This document shows, piece after piece, positions 9,560 through 18,135 of a DNA stretch of 64,000 bases (the stretch's first letter is position 1; each line of letters opens with the position of its first letter). Source of the stretch: Sphingomonadales bacterium. Its GTDB lineage: Bacteria > Pseudomonadota > Alphaproteobacteria > Sphingomonadales > Sphingomonadaceae. Under the pieces are notes generated by a model that had not been told where the DNA came from, ran no database searches, and saw nothing but the letters and a program-made list of their open reading frames with translations. The position numbers and the translations under genes are program-made. The DNA lies in NCBI GenBank assembly GCA_028871475.1, contig JAGWMZ010000010.1:1-64000 (forward strand). Direction: 5' to 3'.

Positions 9560-9696
9560 TCGCGTCCGAGCAGATGCGGTCATTCCCATGCAGAACTGGG
9601 AGTGGCAATTTAGGCCGAAACCGGACGTTCGCTGGACCGAATGTCCGCAGGACTACCCACCCCACACAATGCTGATATAGGGCGCCTGGGTTTCAG

Positions 9697-10596
9697 CTAT
9701 CGCCGCGATGGTGGGCCCAGTTCCTGCACGAAAAGGTCGAGCGTTGCGACAAACGCCCGCGCAGCGGCTGAGCGATAGCCGCCTTCGCGTTGTAGCAAGA
9801 CAACCCTTCGTTCATCGATTGCCGGGACGAGGGGCCGGAAACGCAGGTCGTCTCTTTCAAATGCGACGGCATCGGGGAGAACCGTTACCAGTGAACTCGA
9901 TCGCACAAGCTCGATGAGGGTTGTCATGGAGCTTGTTTCGATGACGACATTCGGCTTGATCCCGTGCCGCTTGAAATGCTTGTCGATGGTTTGGCGGGTG
10001 GCGAAGCTCCCGTTTAGCAGAACCATCTCGACGCTCTCAATGCCTGCAATATCAATGGATTTACTCGCCATCGCCGCATGATCGTATCGAGCAATCAGCG
10101 ACAACCGTTCAGTGTGCAGCGGCTGCGCAACGATGCCGGTCACGCTCGACGCCCAGAAGGCGATCGCGCAATCGAGCTTGTCGTCGGCGAGGTCGGCTTC
10201 AATCTCGTCCTGCGACAAGGCATTGAGATCAAGGCTAATCCCAGGATATTTCTCGCGGAAGCGACGAGCCAGCGGCGCAATCAGATAGCCGCCAAAGCTG
10301 GGGGTGAAGCCGAGGCGCAACCTTCCGGAGCTGAGGTCATTGACATCACGCGCCGCGCGGCTCGCCGCATCGATCTCGCGAAAGGCCCGGTGCACATGGT
10401 TCAAATAGGTCGCGCCAGCATCTGTCGCGCGCACTGCTTTTCCCGAACGATCCAGCAGTTGCACGCCCAGTTGTTCCTCCAACTGGCGGATCTGCTGGGA
10501 CAGCGCTGGTTGGGACACGTGCAGGGCCTGAGCCGCGCGCGTGAAGCTGCCATGTTCGACAACCGCCGAGAGGTAACGAAGGTGGCGAAGGAGCAT
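9697..10596 (-). CDS. cynR: LysR-family regulator, probable cyanate operon regulator
   Basis: 299 aa. Residues 1-60 form a LysR winged helix (LRYLSAVVEHGSFTRAAQAL, VSQPALSQQIRQLEEQLG). The rest is a periplasmic-binding-like effector domain (RLRLGFTPSFGGYL, then LDCAIAFWAS). The gene is divergent from carbonic anhydrase and cyanase, the same layout as E. coli cynR-cynTS, which is the basis for the name; the effector domain itself was not matched. A TATAA-N7-TTATA dyad lies four bases upstream of its start, suggesting autoregulation. Confidence 0.75.
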   Translation of the reverse strand: MLLRHLRYLSAVVEHGSFTRAAQALHVSQPALSQQIRQLEEQLGVQLLDRSGKAVRATDAGATYLNHVHRAFREIDAASRAARDVNDLSSGRLRLGFTPSFGGYLIAPLARRFREKYPGISLDLNALSQDEIEADLADDKLDCAIAFWASSVTGIVAQPLHTERLSLIARYDHAAMASKSIDIAGIESVEMVLLNGSFATRQTIDKHFKRHGIKPNVVIETSSMTTLIELVRSSSLVTVLPDAVAFERDDLRFRPLVPAIDERRVVLLQREGGYRSAAARAFVATLDLFVQELGPPSRR

Positions 10597-10599
10597 TTG

Positions 10600-10616
10600 T
10601 ATAATGCCTGCTTATA
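10600..10616. promoter_or_regulatory. Candidate LysR (CynR) operator, TATAA-N7-TTATA
   Basis: Seventeen bases with 5-base perfect inverted arms, containing the T-N11-A core typical of LysR-type binding sites. It sits in the cynR/cynT divergent region, immediately upstream of the cynR start and about 80 bases from cynT. The role as CynR site is inferred from position and symmetry. Confidence 0.55.
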
Positions 10617-10694
10617 GACCTGATTGGTTTCCAGTCTTGGACAATTATAGGTCGGAAGTCGATACCCGTCTCAACAAGAACGGAGTTCGACACA

Positions 10695-11348
10695 ATGCAA
10701 AGGCTCATCGAAGGATTCAAAAAGTTCAGGGAAGGGGAATATCCCGGACGCATCCCTCTCTTCCAAGATCTCGCAACCAAGCAGGAGCCGGGTACGCTCT
10801 TTGTGACCTGTTCTGACAGTCGGGTCGTTCCTGAGTTCATTACGCAGAGCGAGCCGGGTGATATGTTCGTTATCCGCAATGCGGGAAACATCGTTCCCTC
10901 GTTTGGCCTTCATCACGGCGGCGTTTCCGCAACGGTTGAATATGCTGTCGCCGTTCTGGGCGTCGCGGACATCGTGGTTTGCGGTCATTCCGATTGCGGC
11001 GCGATGACGGCCATTGCCAGCGGCGCCGACCTCAGCACCCTTCCGGCGGTTTCGAGCTGGCTGCACCATGCGGACGCCGCCAAGGCGATCAACGACGCGC
11101 ATTCGCATAGCTGCAAGGCCGGCAAGGTTGCCGGCATGGTGCGCGAAAACGTCATCGCCCAGCTTGCCAATCTGCGAACGCATCCCTCCGTCGCGCTGGC
11201 TCTCTCCGAAGGGCGCGTCCGCCTGCATGGGTGGGTCTATGACATCGGCGAGGGATCGATCGAGGCCTATGACGCTGCGAGTGGCCGGTTCGTCGATCTG
11301 GTAGAATATCCCGAGACGAACGCGACCGACCTCGCCTTCGCGGCCTGA
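10695..11348 (+). CDS. cynT: Beta-class carbonic anhydrase of the cyanate operon
   Basis: 217 aa, interconverts CO2 and bicarbonate. Zinc ligands of the beta class are visible: Cys39 with Asp41/Arg43 in CSDSRV, and His98/Cys101 in GHSDCGA. In cyanate operons this enzyme supplies the bicarbonate used by cyanase and keeps CO2 from escaping. The cytoplasmic protein is followed 78 bases later by cynS on the same strand. The start at 10695 has GGAG about ten bases upstream. Confidence 0.95.
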   Translation: MQRLIEGFKKFREGEYPGRIPLFQDLATKQEPGTLFVTCSDSRVVPEFITQSEPGDMFVIRNAGNIVPSFGLHHGGVSATVEYAVAVLGVADIVVCGHSDCGAMTAIASGADLSTLPAVSSWLHHADAAKAINDAHSHSCKAGKVAGMVRENVIAQLANLRTHPSVALALSEGRVRLHGWVYDIGEGSIEAYDAASGRFVDLVEYPETNATDLAFAA

Positions 11349-11426
11349 AGGCCTGCCAGCAAGGACGCTGGATTTCCGCGCCCATCGTGGGCGCCCCCCA
11401 TACCGATACAGATGAAAGATAACACC

Positions 11427-11897
11427 ATGACCCAAGTACAAGTGACTCAGACCGCCCGCCAGGCGCTGACCGAAACCGTCATCCAGGCGAAGGCGCAGAA
11501 GCAGTTGAGCTGGACCGCCATCGCTGCCAACAGCGGCCTCTCGCGCGAGTTCGTCACGGCTGCGCTGCTCGGACAGCACCCGCTGCCCGCGAGCGCCGCC
11601 GAGGCCGTCGGCGCAACGCTGGGCCTCACCGCCGACGAGATCGCGCTGCTTCAGGCGATCCCGGTTCGTGGCAGCTTTCCGGAGGGCGTGCCGACCGATC
11701 CGACCATGTATCGCTTCTACGAGATCATTCAGGTCTATGCCACGACCCTGAAGTCGCTCGTTCACGAGGATTTTGGCGACGGCATCATCAGCGCCATCAA
11801 TTTCAAGCTCAAGCTTGAAAAGCGCGAAGACCCCGAAGGCGGCCACCGCTGCGTCATCACGCTCGACGGCAAATATCTTCCGACCAAGCCTTTCTGA
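11427..11897 (+). CDS. cynS: Cyanase (cyanate hydratase)
   Basis: 156 aa, exactly the length of E. coli CynS when started at the ATG at 11427 (a five-codon longer start at 11412 also exists). The enzyme converts cyanate and bicarbonate to ammonia and CO2. With this start the catalytic residues fall at Arg96, Glu99 (MYRFYE) and Ser122 ([11 protein letters not shown]), as in E. coli. The N-terminal helix-turn-helix-like region ([23 protein letters not shown]) and the C-terminal [11 protein letters not shown] complete the family pattern. Confidence 0.97.
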   Translation: MTQVQVTQTARQALTETVIQAKAQKQLSWTAIAANSGLSREFVTAALLGQHPLPASAAEAVGATLGLTADEIALLQAIPVRGSFPEGVPTDPTMYRFYEIIQVYATTLKSLVHEDFGDGIISAINFKLKLEKREDPEGGHRCVITLDGKYLPTKPF

Positions 11898-11913
11898 CGG
11901 GCCGTGCCGGATG

Positions 11914-11955
11914 GAGGAAAGCCGGGATGGTGAGCCTATCCTCCCGCTTTCTCTG
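11914..11955 (+). terminator. Possible terminator after cynS
   Basis: An imperfect hairpin (GGAAAGCCGGGA paired with TCCTCCCGCTTTC) lies about 20 bases after the cyanase stop. There is no clear T-run, so support is weak. Confidence 0.3.
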
Positions 11956-12243
11956 AGGCCCGAGTCGCTGGGTGCGACTTGCCTTTCCAGCGCTACGCCG
12001 CGCCACGCGATTTCACGTTAAACTTCTGAAAGTAATGCGTTGTTGGTGGATTGAACCAAGGCGTCAAATTCCCGTTTGGAAAATGACTTGTACCTAACGG
12101 TAAAAGATTGTACCGATAAGTATAGGCGGGCAACCCTGCATGGGAATTCCATGAACCGCTGCACCTTCATCGCTGCCCTACCTGCTGCGGCCCTTGCGGC
12201 CCCGGCGCTTGCCAAGACTCTTCCCATCTCGAAAGGAAATGAC

Positions 12244-12708
12244 ATGTCCCGTCCCCCGCTGCCCCCGTTCACCCACGATAGCGCCGTTGAAAAGGTTCGT
12301 CTGGCCGAAGATGGCTGGAACACCCGCGATGCTGCCAAGGTTGCCCTGGCCTACACCCTCGATACGCGCTGGCGTAACCGGGTCGAGTTTGCGACCAACC
12401 GCCAGGAGGCGCAGGGCTTCCTTGAGCGCAAGTGGAACAAGGAGCATGAATACAGGCTCATCAAGGAGTTGTGGGCCTTCACCGGCAACCGTATTGCGGT
12501 GCGCTATGCCTATGAGTATCGTGATGATGCCGGTCAGTGGTACCGGGCCTATGGAAATGAAAACTGGCAATTTGCCGAAGATGGTCTGATGTCCAACCGC
12601 CACGCCAGCATCAACGAAATGCCGATCAAGGAAGCGGATCGGCTGTTCCACTGGCCTTTGGGCCGTCGTCCGGATGACCACGCTTCGCTGAGCGACCTCG
12701 GCCTTTGA
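12244..12708 (+). CDS. DUF1348 (NTF2/SnoaL-like) protein
   Basis: 154 aa. [35 protein letters not shown] and [17 protein letters not shown] are the signature blocks of the DUF1348 family, small proteins with an NTF2-like fold and no established reaction. The start at 12244 is preceded by AAAGGAAA and equals the usual family start. In the same frame, an upstream ATG at 12151 would add a signal-peptide-like stretch ([16 protein letters not shown]), an arrangement worth noting. Its stop overlaps the start of the TetR regulator, so the two are translationally coupled. Confidence 0.85.
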   Translation: MSRPPLPPFTHDSAVEKVRLAEDGWNTRDAAKVALAYTLDTRWRNRVEFATNRQEAQGFLERKWNKEHEYRLIKELWAFTGNRIAVRYAYEYRDDAGQWYRAYGNENWQFAEDGLMSNRHASINEMPIKEADRLFHWPLGRRPDDHASLSDLGL

Positions 12709-13286
12709 AAACCAGGCGCGCCCTTACCGATCGTGCCAGTGCGATACCGGCACTGGCGGAAGCTTTCCGCGAACATGGGTTCGAGGGCGCGACCTTGACC
12801 ATCCTGTCCAAAGCCACCGGCCTTGGCAAAGGCAGTCTCTACAACTTCTTCCCCGGTGGGAAGGAGGAGATGATGGAGGCGGTCCTTGAGAACATCGATG
12901 GCTGGTTCGCCAAGGCGATTTTCTCGCCGTTGGAGGATGTTTCTGATCCGGCAGCGGCCATCACGGCCATGTTTGACGACGTGACGGCGTATTTCCGCTC
13001 TGGCAGGCGCGTATGCGTCGTCGGGTGCCTTGGGCTGAATTCCTCTGGCGAAACCTTCGCGGTGAAGGTCAGGGGCTACTTCGCTAGGTGGATTTCGGCT
13101 CTGGCTCACTGTCTCGAAGTGGCAAAGGTTCCGCCAGCGATGGCCATGGATCTCGCTGAAGAGGCGGTTTCCGGAATACAGGGGGGCATCGTTCTGGCAC
13201 GGGCACTTGGTGATGAGGCGAGCTTTCAACGGATCGCTCATCGCCTCCGATCGACCTTGCTCGACGCGATCAGCCGCCACGGCTGA
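12705..13286 (+). CDS. TetR-family transcriptional regulator
   Basis: 193 aa from a TTG start that overlaps the stop of the DUF1348 gene by four bases. The N-terminal helix-turn-helix reads [21 protein letters not shown], typical of TetR, with the [10 protein letters not shown] helix after it; the C-terminal ligand domain is unassigned. The coupling suggests that it regulates the DUF1348 gene or a nearby target. The unusual start codon is the only one that keeps the whole DNA-binding domain. Confidence 0.8.
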   Translation: MKTRRALTDRASAIPALAEAFREHGFEGATLTILSKATGLGKGSLYNFFPGGKEEMMEAVLENIDGWFAKAIFSPLEDVSDPAAAITAMFDDVTAYFRSGRRVCVVGCLGLNSSGETFAVKVRGYFARWISALAHCLEVAKVPPAMAMDLAEEAVSGIQGGIVLARALGDEASFQRIAHRLRSTLLDAISRHG

Positions 13287-13414
13287 CACTCCTTAAGCTG
13301 CCGGGCAGATATTCCGGCTTCAAGAAGAATAACCCAATCGCATCTGCGGCGCTCACAAGTGGCAGGCTGATTACTCGCCACCGCCAACCGACATCCTTGC
13401 ACGAGGACACGCCC

Positions 13415-13588
13415 ATGATCACTGGTAAACACGTACCCGCAATCAGCAAATGGTTTAGCCGTATTGCTGACGAGATCCAGCCTGTCATCGTTGCATCAAA
13501 TGTCGCCGGAATCACTGGTGGCGCGATTGCCGCAGCAGGCTTGATCACCAACCGGGCGCTCGAGGCCCGCCTCGCTAGGGGCGCCTGA
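13415..13588 (+). CDS. Possible small protein, 57 aa
   Basis: An ATG with a GAGGA ribosome site seven bases upstream opens a 57-codon frame with a Gly/Ala-rich hydrophobic middle (VAGITGGAIAAAGLI). No family is recognised. The product could be a small membrane-associated peptide or the frame may be chance; its composition is ordinary for this genome. Confidence 0.35.
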   Translation: MITGKHVPAISKWFSRIADEIQPVIVASNVAGITGGAIAAAGLITNRALEARLARGA

Positions 13589-13611
13589 TACGCGGCTTCC
13601 ATCAAGTTTCT

Positions 13612-13645
13612 CGACAGCGCCAGCGGCCGCCCCCGCTCGCTGTCG
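13612..13645. terminator. Inverted repeat, possible terminator
   Basis: Perfect 8-base arms CGACAGCG and CGCTGTCG with an 18-base GC-rich loop, 23 bases after the small open frame. No T-run follows. Confidence 0.35.
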
Positions 13646-13774
13646 GTCCAACCCCTCCTTTAGAAGAGAGGGCCTTGGCAAGCTCGGCCGACGTTCCCCA
13701 AGCCCCCCGGTCGGGCCGAGTTTGTCCAAACATCGTCCAGCTTCAAATGCCAATTTTTTCCCAGGAGCACGATC

Positions 13775-13990
13775 ATGGCCAACCTGTCCCGGAGAAACAT
13801 CCTCGTAAGCGGCGCGGCTACCGCTTTCGCCAATTCCCAATCAGCACCCAATGGAGAAACGATCATGAGCAGCGGTTTTGTCACCGCCAAGACAGCAATC
13901 TGGCCGCTGCGCGTTATGTCAGTCAGTTCCTCTGCAGGGCCTTATCGCTCTTTGGGCTGGGCGGGATCGAGCGGCGCCTCCTCGGCTAGG
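13775..13990 (+). pseudogene. Decayed start of a Tat-exported hydrolase (remnant)
   Basis: An ATG at 13775 with AGGAG seven bases upstream encodes MANLSRRNILVSGAATAFA, a twin-arginine signal, followed by a second good start (GGAGAA then ATG at 13865) reading MSSGFVTAK. This resembles the beginning of chloroperoxidase-type alpha/beta hydrolases, which continue with KDG..FYKDWG. Here the frame loses that pattern after the Lys and runs into unrelated sequence, so the catalytic domain is missing or deleted. Family assignment rests on the short N-terminus and is tentative. Confidence 0.4.
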
Positions 13991-14073
13991 CCTGCCTGTG
14001 CCGCGAAGGCCCCATGCAAATTTGGCCATGGCAAAGCCGGCGAGAAGATCCCGGCGGCCGCGCGAAGGGCTGT

Positions 14074-15033
14074 TCATCGCGCCACCCGGCGGATGAATGG
14101 CATCGCGTCTGCCAGCGCCCGGTCGCTACAATCGAGCGGCATCATATGGCCGCAGCGCGGCACGACGACCAGCGCCTTGTCCCGGGCCGCCAGCAGCGAC
14201 ATGCCCCGTGTGGCATCGCCCGCCACAGTGACCTCATGATCCTGCGCGCTCCACAAGAACAAGGTCGGCACGTGGATATGGGTCAGATCGTCCGAGGTGC
14301 GCTCATGCGGGGGGGCCGTGACGGGGGCATCTGCCTGAAGCTGAAGCGCGCGGTTGTTCAGGTCGGTCCATTCGCGCACCAGGGCCGTCGTCACCTTGCT
14401 CTTGTCCTCGATGTTATAGAGCAGGATCTGTCGCCAATAGTCCTCCTCGTGATAGCCCTTGTGGCTGGCATCCTGCGCCACCGCGCGCTTGAGCGCTTCG
14501 GGAAATTTGCTGGCGTCCAGCTTCAGCGGACCGACTGCTCCGTTGTTGAAGATGAAGCCCGAGAGGTGTTCGCCATGGGTGGCGGCATAGGCAGCCCCCG
14601 GCACGGCACCGCTGGAGGTGGCGACCAGAAGCATCGTGCCCACGCCCAGCTTGCGGCGGAGCCCCTCGATAATCGCGACCTGTCGTTCGGGGCCATGGTC
14701 GCCAAGGGGTGAGCGGCCGGAGAGACCGGCGGGCGGCATATCGAAGCGGATGACGCGGTAGTGCCTGCGCAATTTTGCCGCCCAGTCATTCCATTGGCGC
14801 AGGCTGGCAAAGGAGCCATGGACGAGCATGATGGCCGGCCCCTTGCCTTCATCCATGTAATGGATGGGCTGGCCGTCGATCTCGACGAATTTCGATCCCG
14901 GCAGGGTGTATTGTGCGGTCAGCGCAGCCCTGTCCTCGGCGGGTGTTTGTGCTGCTGCTGCCGATGCCAGAAGCACGGCGCCAAACGTCATCGCCATGCG
15001 GATCGTCTTATGCATCGCCTTACCTGTCGCCAT
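14074..15033 (-). CDS. Secreted alpha/beta hydrolase
   Basis: 319 aa with a signal peptide ending near AAAAQ (residue ~29). The start at 15033 has GGGAGGAG six bases upstream. Motifs: HGSFAS (oxyanion region), RFDMPPAGLSG, the nucleophile elbow ATSSGAV (Ser, with Ala replacing the first Gly of GxSxG), and a C-terminal RCGHMMPLDC with the catalytic His. It probably hydrolyses an ester or related bond in the periplasm; the substrate is unknown. It lies alone between remnants and the Cyc2-like gene. Confidence 0.85.
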   Translation of the reverse strand: MATGKAMHKTIRMAMTFGAVLLASAAAAQTPAEDRAALTAQYTLPGSKFVEIDGQPIHYMDEGKGPAIMLVHGSFASLRQWNDWAAKLRRHYRVIRFDMPPAGLSGRSPLGDHGPERQVAIIEGLRRKLGVGTMLLVATSSGAVPGAAYAATHGEHLSGFIFNNGAVGPLKLDASKFPEALKRAVAQDASHKGYHEEDYWRQILLYNIEDKSKVTTALVREWTDLNNRALQLQADAPVTAPPHERTSDDLTHIHVPTLFLWSAQDHEVTVAGDATRGMSLLAARDKALVVVPRCGHMMPLDCSDRALADAMPFIRRVAR

Positions 15034-15250
15034 GATCTCCTCCCTGTGTCATCCTACTCTGAGGATAGCTGGCGGGGCCCGGGCAGCGCAGGCCGATTGG
15101 CCGAATGGCCGGTCATCGGACATTGGGGACCAAACGCCAAAGGAACAGGTGTGATGATCGCCCCAGGCTTGAAACCATAGATGGGGCGAGCGGCAGGCTG
15201 ACGGCGTGGTTACGCGCTGATTGCCGAACCGCCCCTGCCTTCCCGCAAGA

Positions 15251-16663
15251 TCAAAACGCCAGCCACGAGAACAGGCGCAAGGTGTTGTTGTCCGCCGCGT
15301 GCGCGTCTGCGCCATCATAGTTGAACCGCGCCCCGTCAAAACGGCCATAGGCGGTGTATTGCAGCCCGAGCCGCAGATTGGCGCGCGGCCCCAGCGGCGA
15401 ATTGCCCATACCCCATGGTGTATAGTCGATCTCCGCGCTCACGCCGTTGCTGTTGGGCAGGTTGGTGGGCGCATAGAGATTGGCATTGGCCGTGCCATGG
15501 GTGACAAAGCCGCCCAGCGTGACATCGACCTTGCCGTGCCAGACATAGGTCACATCGCTGCGCCACTCGTTGAGCGCGGTGTTCGCGCAGTCCACCGTGC
15601 TGCCATCGCCCAGCAGGCCCAGCGCGCAACTGGCCCGCAGCTGGCTCGTCTCATGTACATAGCGCAGATTGGCGGCAATCATGTCGCCCGATCCCACCGT
15701 TCTTTGCCAGGATGCATCGGCACCGATGTCGGCGTAATGGTCGCTCTGCCCACTGCTGCGATCCCGGCCCGGATTGATGTTGGCCCAGAGCCCGAAGGCC
15801 CCGACATGCGCGGTGCCGCCGGCAAGCATCAGCTGATAGCCGATGCGGCCATAGGGCGCGATCCCCGCCAGATCGCCTGGCGAGGACGGGTCCATCCCCA
15901 GCCACGACAGCGTGCCCGCCGCCGGGCTCGAATAGCCGCCTGCCTCCAGATAGAGGTGGTGGTTGAACCAGCCATAGGCCGAGAGGCCGACGACTGTTTG
16001 CGCCAGCCCGCCATCGATCAGCGGCGCGGCCCCCGGCGTGGGGGCCAGCGCGCTGGCCGTATAGGGGAAACCCCAGGCGGGCGTGCTGTTCCATGGGTCC
16101 TGCACGGTCGGGCTGTTGTTGAACGTCAGGCCATAGGTTGCGTCCTTGCCCAGCACCTGACCCGAATTGACCACGCGCAGGTCGAGATTGTCCCAATGGA
16201 ACTGCCGCGCCACGCCGTCATAGGTGATCTGGGAAAAGCCGCCCACATGCTGTCCGGCGCCGCCGGCGATGAACAGGCTGACCTGATCGAGCGCGGCATT
16301 GTCATTGGCTGTGAAATAAGGGGCGGGCGGGTTCTGATCGCGGGCGGTATGGGTGAAGGAGGCGACCGCCATTGCGGCAATAGGGAGCGCGGCCTTGGCG
16401 CGCATGGTGTAGCCGCCCAGCTTGAACTCCCGCCCGAAATCGGTCAGTTGCGGGCCAAAGCCGCCGACATGGCAGGCCTGACAGGGCTGGCCGGTCTGGT
16501 CGGTGAAGGATGGCACGGCGCCGACAGGCGGGTTGATCGTGGCGGCCATGGCCAGACCCAGGCTGGCCGCGGCAAGGCGAAACACCCATATCCGGCTGAT
16601 GCCGGTCCTCATCCGCAGCATCGTTGAATCTGAGAAGCGACCTTTCCGCAGACAATCAGCCAT
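15251..16663 (-). CDS. Cyc2-like monohaem cytochrome-porin fusion (putative outer-membrane electron conduit)
   Basis: 470 aa. The start at 16663 is set by GGAGGA five bases upstream. After a signal sequence (about residues 18-41) comes a single haem site CQACH in a conserved block (VPSFTDQTG before it, DFGREFKLGGYTM after it). The remaining ~400 residues show alternating polar/hydrophobic strands rich in Gly, Asn, Tyr and Trp, ending in WLAF with a terminal Phe, as expected for an outer-membrane beta barrel. This order (one c-haem then porin) is that of Cyc2, the iron oxidase of Fe(II)-oxidising bacteria, and its many uncharacterised relatives. The divergent neighbour is a Fe/Mn transporter, which fits a metal-related role, but iron oxidation is not shown. 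Confidence 0.65.
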   Translation of the reverse strand: MADCLRKGRFSDSTMLRMRTGISRIWVFRLAAASLGLAMAATINPPVGAVPSFTDQTGQPCQACHVGGFGPQLTDFGREFKLGGYTMRAKAALPIAAMAVASFTHTARDQNPPAPYFTANDNAALDQVSLFIAGGAGQHVGGFSQITYDGVARQFHWDNLDLRVVNSGQVLGKDATYGLTFNNSPTVQDPWNSTPAWGFPYTASALAPTPGAAPLIDGGLAQTVVGLSAYGWFNHHLYLEAGGYSSPAAGTLSWLGMDPSSPGDLAGIAPYGRIGYQLMLAGGTAHVGAFGLWANINPGRDRSSGQSDHYADIGADASWQRTVGSGDMIAANLRYVHETSQLRASCALGLLGDGSTVDCANTALNEWRSDVTYVWHGKVDVTLGGFVTHGTANANLYAPTNLPNSNGVSAEIDYTPWGMGNSPLGPRANLRLGLQYTAYGRFDGARFNYDGADAHAADNNTLRLFSWLAF

Positions 16664-16727
16664 TACATCCTCCACATTATCGCGCCTTTGGCGTCGCCTC
16701 CGCCATGGCTGCATGGCGTGCAGCTTG

Positions 16728-16749
16728 CATTGATCAGGAACAATCAATG
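16728..16749. promoter_or_regulatory. Inverted repeat CATTGAT-N8-ATCAATG in a divergent promoter region
   Basis: Perfect 7-base arms lie between the Cyc2-like gene and the VIT-type transporter gene. Its place in the shared upstream region suggests an operator. The spacing of eight does not fit the FNR site (TTGAT-N4-ATCAA). Confidence 0.45.
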
Positions 16750-16907
16750 GCGTTTTTCCCGGCCGAAACCATCACGATGAGCCAAGACCCCGCAGATCTG
16801 CGCCCGGTCTGCGTCAGCCACCGTCTCGGTCATTTTCGCCAATGGCGTTGCCTGTTGCCATGGACTAGGGAGCAATGAGCTCCGCCGACTTTTGACCCTG
16901 CCTCCTC

Positions 16908-17642
16908 ATGTCTGGAACGCCCCTTTTGCCACAGACCGACCCCACCCCATCGCCTCTTCGCCCGGAAGGTCATTTCATCACCCGGACCAGCTGGCTGCGC
17001 GCCGCGGTGCTGGGGGCCAATGACGGCCTGCTCTCCACGGGCAGTCTGATGAGCGGCGTTGCGGCAGCCTCCGTCTCGCCCTCGCAGCTGGTACTGACCG
17101 GGGTGGCGGGCCTTGTGGCGGGCGCCATGTCGATGGCGGCGGGTGAATATGTCTCGGTGTCCAGCCAGGCCGACACCGAGCGCGCCGATGAAGAACGCGA
17201 GAAGCGTGAGCTGCAGGAGCATCCCAAGCAGGAGCTCGCCGAACTGGCCGGCATCTATCGCCAGCGCGGCCTGGCCAGCGATCTGGCCAGAGAGGTAGCG
17301 CAAGCGTTGATGGCGAAGGATGCGCTGGGCACGCATATGCGCGACGAACTGGGCGTGACGGAAACCAGCGAGGCCAGGCCGGTTCAGGCCGGGCTCGCCT
17401 CGGCTTTGTCCTTTATTTCAGGGGGCCTTGCCCCGCTTGCGGTCAGCCTGGTCATGCCCGGGCGCTTTGTGCTGCCCGGGATCATTCTGGTCACTGTTGT
17501 CATGCTGGCGGTGCTGGGCGCGCTGGGCGCCAGAGGCGGCGGCGCGCCCGTGGTACGCAGCGTGCTGCGCGTGGTGATCTTCGGATCGCTGGCCATGGCG
17601 GTCACGGCGCTGGTCGGGCACTTTTTCCACGGAGCCGTGTAA
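16908..17642 (+). CDS. VIT1/CCC1-family Fe(II)/Mn(II) transporter
   Basis: 244 aa. Transmembrane segments flank a cytosolic metal-binding helical region: ANDGLLSTGSLMSGV, then AGAMSMAAGEYVSVSSQ (hallmark of the family), a Glu-rich stretch with many DE/EE pairs (residues ~87-110), and three further membrane segments including GGLAPLAVSL and ILVTVVMLAVLGALGA. Family members move ferrous iron or manganese out of the cytosol or into vacuoles in eukaryotes. The gene is divergent from the Cyc2-like fusion gene, suggesting a shared metal theme. A strong hairpin follows the stop. Confidence 0.9.
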   Translation: MSGTPLLPQTDPTPSPLRPEGHFITRTSWLRAAVLGANDGLLSTGSLMSGVAAASVSPSQLVLTGVAGLVAGAMSMAAGEYVSVSSQADTERADEEREKRELQEHPKQELAELAGIYRQRGLASDLAREVAQALMAKDALGTHMRDELGVTETSEARPVQAGLASALSFISGGLAPLAVSLVMPGRFVLPGIILVTVVMLAVLGALGARGGGAPVVRSVLRVVIFGSLAMAVTALVGHFFHGAV

Positions 17643-17649
17643 AGTCGAT

Positions 17650-17677
17650 GCGCCGGGCCGATTGCGCTGCCCGGCGC
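17650..17677. terminator. Hairpin terminator after the VIT gene
   Basis: Perfect 9-base arms GCGCCGGGC and GCCCGGCGC around a 10-base loop, eight bases after the transporter stop; a TTGCCTT follows. It could work in both directions. Confidence 0.65.
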
Positions 17678-17686
17678 TTGCCTTAC

Positions 17687-17938
17687 TCAGCGCTCGAACT
17701 GACCGGCGTCGACAAGATCGCGCGGGGCGCTCGATGTGCCGACCAGCACCGTGTAGCGCCCCGATGGCACGAGCCACCGCTTTTGCGCTTCGCTCCACCC
17801 GCCCAGAGGATGATTGCTGGCCGCCGGATCGATGGTGATCGATCCTGTCGCAGAGGCGCCGGGCGGCAGGGCGATATAGACCCGCACCTGGGTTCGCGTC
17901 AGATCGACATGGCCGATGTAGAAATATCCCTTGGCCAC
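17687..17938 (-). pseudogene. Orphan C-terminal piece of a glycoside hydrolase family 3 enzyme
   Basis: An 83-codon minus-strand frame ends with GWSEAQKRWLVPSGRYTVLV and GTSSA, the pattern of the fibronectin-III-like domain that closes GH3 beta-glucosidases (W..V..G.Y.V.VG.SS). No catalytic GH3 domains lie upstream on that strand, where a TPR glycosyltransferase gene begins instead. It is best read as a leftover of a deleted GH3 gene. The match covers only the terminal domain, so the assignment is moderate. Confidence 0.55.
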
Positions 17939-18135
17939 GAAGGCACACCGCTTTTCGAAACATCGCCGTGACGTTTGCGACGCGAAGGCCCGAATGGCAA
18001 CCCGCCCCCGGCAGGCACCAGGGAAGATCGCCTTGTTGTACCTGATCTGTGCGTAGCAGGCAGGTGAAGAAGCCTATCTGGGAATTTTCGGCACTGGCAA
18101 TAATAATTTGATAGAATTGATTTTTTCTGCGTTCT

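Noticed and set aside
15221..16627. Long plus-strand open frame opposite the Cyc2-like gene
   Set aside because: GC-skewed shadow frame with no family features; the minus strand has the haem motif and barrel pattern.
16728..16749. FNR-type binding site
   Set aside because: The inverted repeat has eight bases between arms, not the four of FNR sites, so only a generic operator is proposed.
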